Shown in pieces: positions 5,699-6,806 of a stretch of DNA of 6,806 nucleotides (its first letter is position 1; every line of letters starts with the position of its first letter). The notes under the pieces were generated by a model. That model searched no databases. It had not been told where the DNA came from and worked only from the letters and a program-made list of their open reading frames with translations. This DNA is from an uncultured Prevotella sp. (lineage in GTDB: Bacteria > Bacteroidota > Bacteroidia > Bacteroidales > Bacteroidaceae), in the NCBI GenBank assembly GCA_937901345.1, contig CALCHM010000076.1:1-6806 (forward strand). The letters are read 5' to 3'. The translations under genes were made by a program, and so were the position numbers.

Positions 5699-6806
5699 TT
5701 ATTCCGTAACATATTTAATGGCCTCCACAAGATACTTCAGTTTGTCATCATTCTCAACGACAAACTTCACTTCATCTAGATTTACAGTTCCATCACTTAC
5801 TGGAGCGAGCTCTCCTGCAAGCATTCCTGCTAAATACTGCGCAGTGATGGCTTTACTTACGGTTCCATCATTCAAAGGTTTAAAAATATTGTATGTCTCT
5901 TCTTTAGTTAGTCTATGTCTATCCGGATAAACATCTGTCACCTCTTTCCATAATTTGTTCAAGGCATCATTATCTATTTCAGCTTTAGGTTGATCCGTTT
6001 CCATTTTGGCTGCTTTTATTGCTGTAGCCAATAACCTATACAATCCACTTCCTGCAATCTCATATTCCAGTGTCCATTCTTGTGGAAGGAATATTTTGAT
6101 TTCATCTGTATTGATGACATTTTCTAATCGCGTTCTCTTCTCTTCTCGAATCCGAGCTAATATAACTTCATCTAAGACCACTCTTTTATCTTCTGTTAGA
6201 ATAGCCTTCATGCAATTTATGGTTTTAATAATAGGTCTGAAGGCATCTTTCTTATACAACCTGACTTCTTCCTCAAAGGCTGATATACTTCCGAAGACAG
6301 TTGACATAGCATCATAATCTACTTCGGTCGAAATTTTCTCTAACTCAGACCTTAGATCATCTCTCAACCAATATTTTGGTGTTTTTCGATCATTACTATT
6401 GTCTTTGTAGTATTCAAGAGCTCTGATATCAAGATCAGAAATAACAGCTATAGGCATTCCAAATAATTTTCCATCTTTACGTTTGAATATATTGACATAC
6501 CTCTTATATGCGGTACTTCCCACGTTCACAACAGATACACCATACTGATAAAGATTCCTCCCAATCAATTGGGCTATAGCAGGTATTAGCAGATTTTCCG
6601 CATCACCTTCCACCATGATTACCCCCCTGGCAAAGAATAAGTTGGCTTTTGTTGCATCGAGGAATCTTTCTAAAAAATTGTAGTCGGCTGGCTTCATTTT
6701 CGTATATTCTGAAGACATAGGGAATGCATCATTTCCTTTCAATACAATCAAATTCGCCAACTTTATCTTCGATGCTAATGTAATACTATGGGTTGAAAGG
6801 ATAAAT
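5699..6806 (-). CDS. gajA: OLD-family ATP-dependent nuclease with TOPRIM domain (GajA-like), 5' end outside window
   Basis: The C-terminal 368 residues of an overcoming-lysogeny-defect (OLD) family protein are visible. The frame runs open through the right edge, so a TTG near 6760 is not the real start. The first visible residues, FILSTHSITLASKI, are the end of the ABC-type ATPase domain with its switch histidine (STHS). A TOPRIM nuclease domain follows: VEGDAENLL with metal-binding Glu at visible residue 66, and ISDLDIRALE with Asp124 and Asp126. The remaining ~230 residues are helical and poorly conserved. Class 2 OLD proteins lie in tandem with a UvrD-like helicase; here such a gene, truncated, follows by 17 bp, which supports Gabija GajA. 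In that system GajA is a sequence-specific DNA nickase, inhibited by NTPs and released when phage replication depletes them. The AT-rich sequence and use of AGA, CGA and CGG arginine codons contrast with the etf operon. A solitary OLD nuclease remains possible. Confidence 0.85.
   Translation of the reverse strand, partial: FILSTHSITLASKIKLANLIVLKGNDAFPMSSEYTKMKPADYNFLERFLDATKANLFFARGVIMVEGDAENLLIPAIAQLIGRNLYQYGVSVVNVGSTAYKRYVNIFKRKDGKLFGMPIAVISDLDIRALEYYKDNSNDRKTPKYWLRDDLRSELEKISTEVDYDAMSTVFGSISAFEEEVRLYKKDAFRPIIKTINCMKAILTEDKRVVLDEVILARIREEKRTRLENVINTDEIKIFLPQEWTLEYEIAGSGLYRLLATAIKAAKMETDQPKAEIDNDALNKLWKEVTDVYPDRHRLTKEETYNIFKPLNDGTVSKAITAQYLAGMLAGELAPVSDGTVNLDEVKFVVENDDKLKYLVEAIKYVTE

Noticed and set aside
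6713..6760. A TTG at 6760 as the real start of the nuclease gene
   Set aside because: The frame stays open to the window edge, and the residues before it (FILSTHS) form the ATPase switch motif of OLD proteins, so the gene continues beyond the window.

Overview
The window looks like chromosomal DNA of an anaerobic gut or oral Bacteroidota (Bacteroidales/Prevotellaceae-like). The evidence is an exact TTTG-N20-TAnnTTTG promoter (the Bacteroidota -33/-7 type), A-rich gene leaders without Shine-Dalgarno sequences, and the protein families present. The genus cannot be fixed from the sequence alone.

Layout. Positions 1-124 hold no gene; the first ~21 bases resemble a dispersed intergenic repeat. 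Positions 125-1450 carry three closely spaced genes on the minus strand, transcribed leftwards: a small unknown protein (84 aa), a HAD-fold 5'(3')-deoxyribonucleotidase-like protein (151 aa) and an unknown 194-aa protein. A 220-bp divergent intergenic region (1451-1670) holds a strong plus-strand promoter and a weaker minus-strand candidate. Positions 1671-5425 are a plus-strand metabolic operon: etfB, etfA and a long acyl-CoA dehydrogenase. A 136-bp gap containing five tandem copies of a 7-bp repeat precedes the dehydrogenase gene. A strong hairpin terminator sits at 5459-5501.

The right part (about 5500-6806) is different DNA. It is visibly AT-rich, uses other arginine codons, and reads on the minus strand towards the operon. 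It holds the C-terminal part of an OLD-family ATPase/TOPRIM nuclease of the GajA type, cut by the window edge, followed 17 bp downstream by a 74-codon remnant of a UvrD-like helicase of the GajB type. The remnant keeps its N-terminus and Walker A motif and then runs directly into the operon's terminator hairpin. The best reading is a Gabija-type anti-phage system whose helicase gene lost its 3' end at the junction with the core operon.

How the genes work together: the dehydrogenase oxidises (or, in reverse, forms) an acyl-CoA and exchanges electrons with the EtfAB flavoprotein. The EtfB sequence resembles the electron-bifurcating Etf clade more than the mitochondrial type, so a link to NADH and ferredoxin is possible. 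The nuclease/helicase pair is unrelated to this metabolism and marks a horizontally acquired, apparently damaged defence locus.
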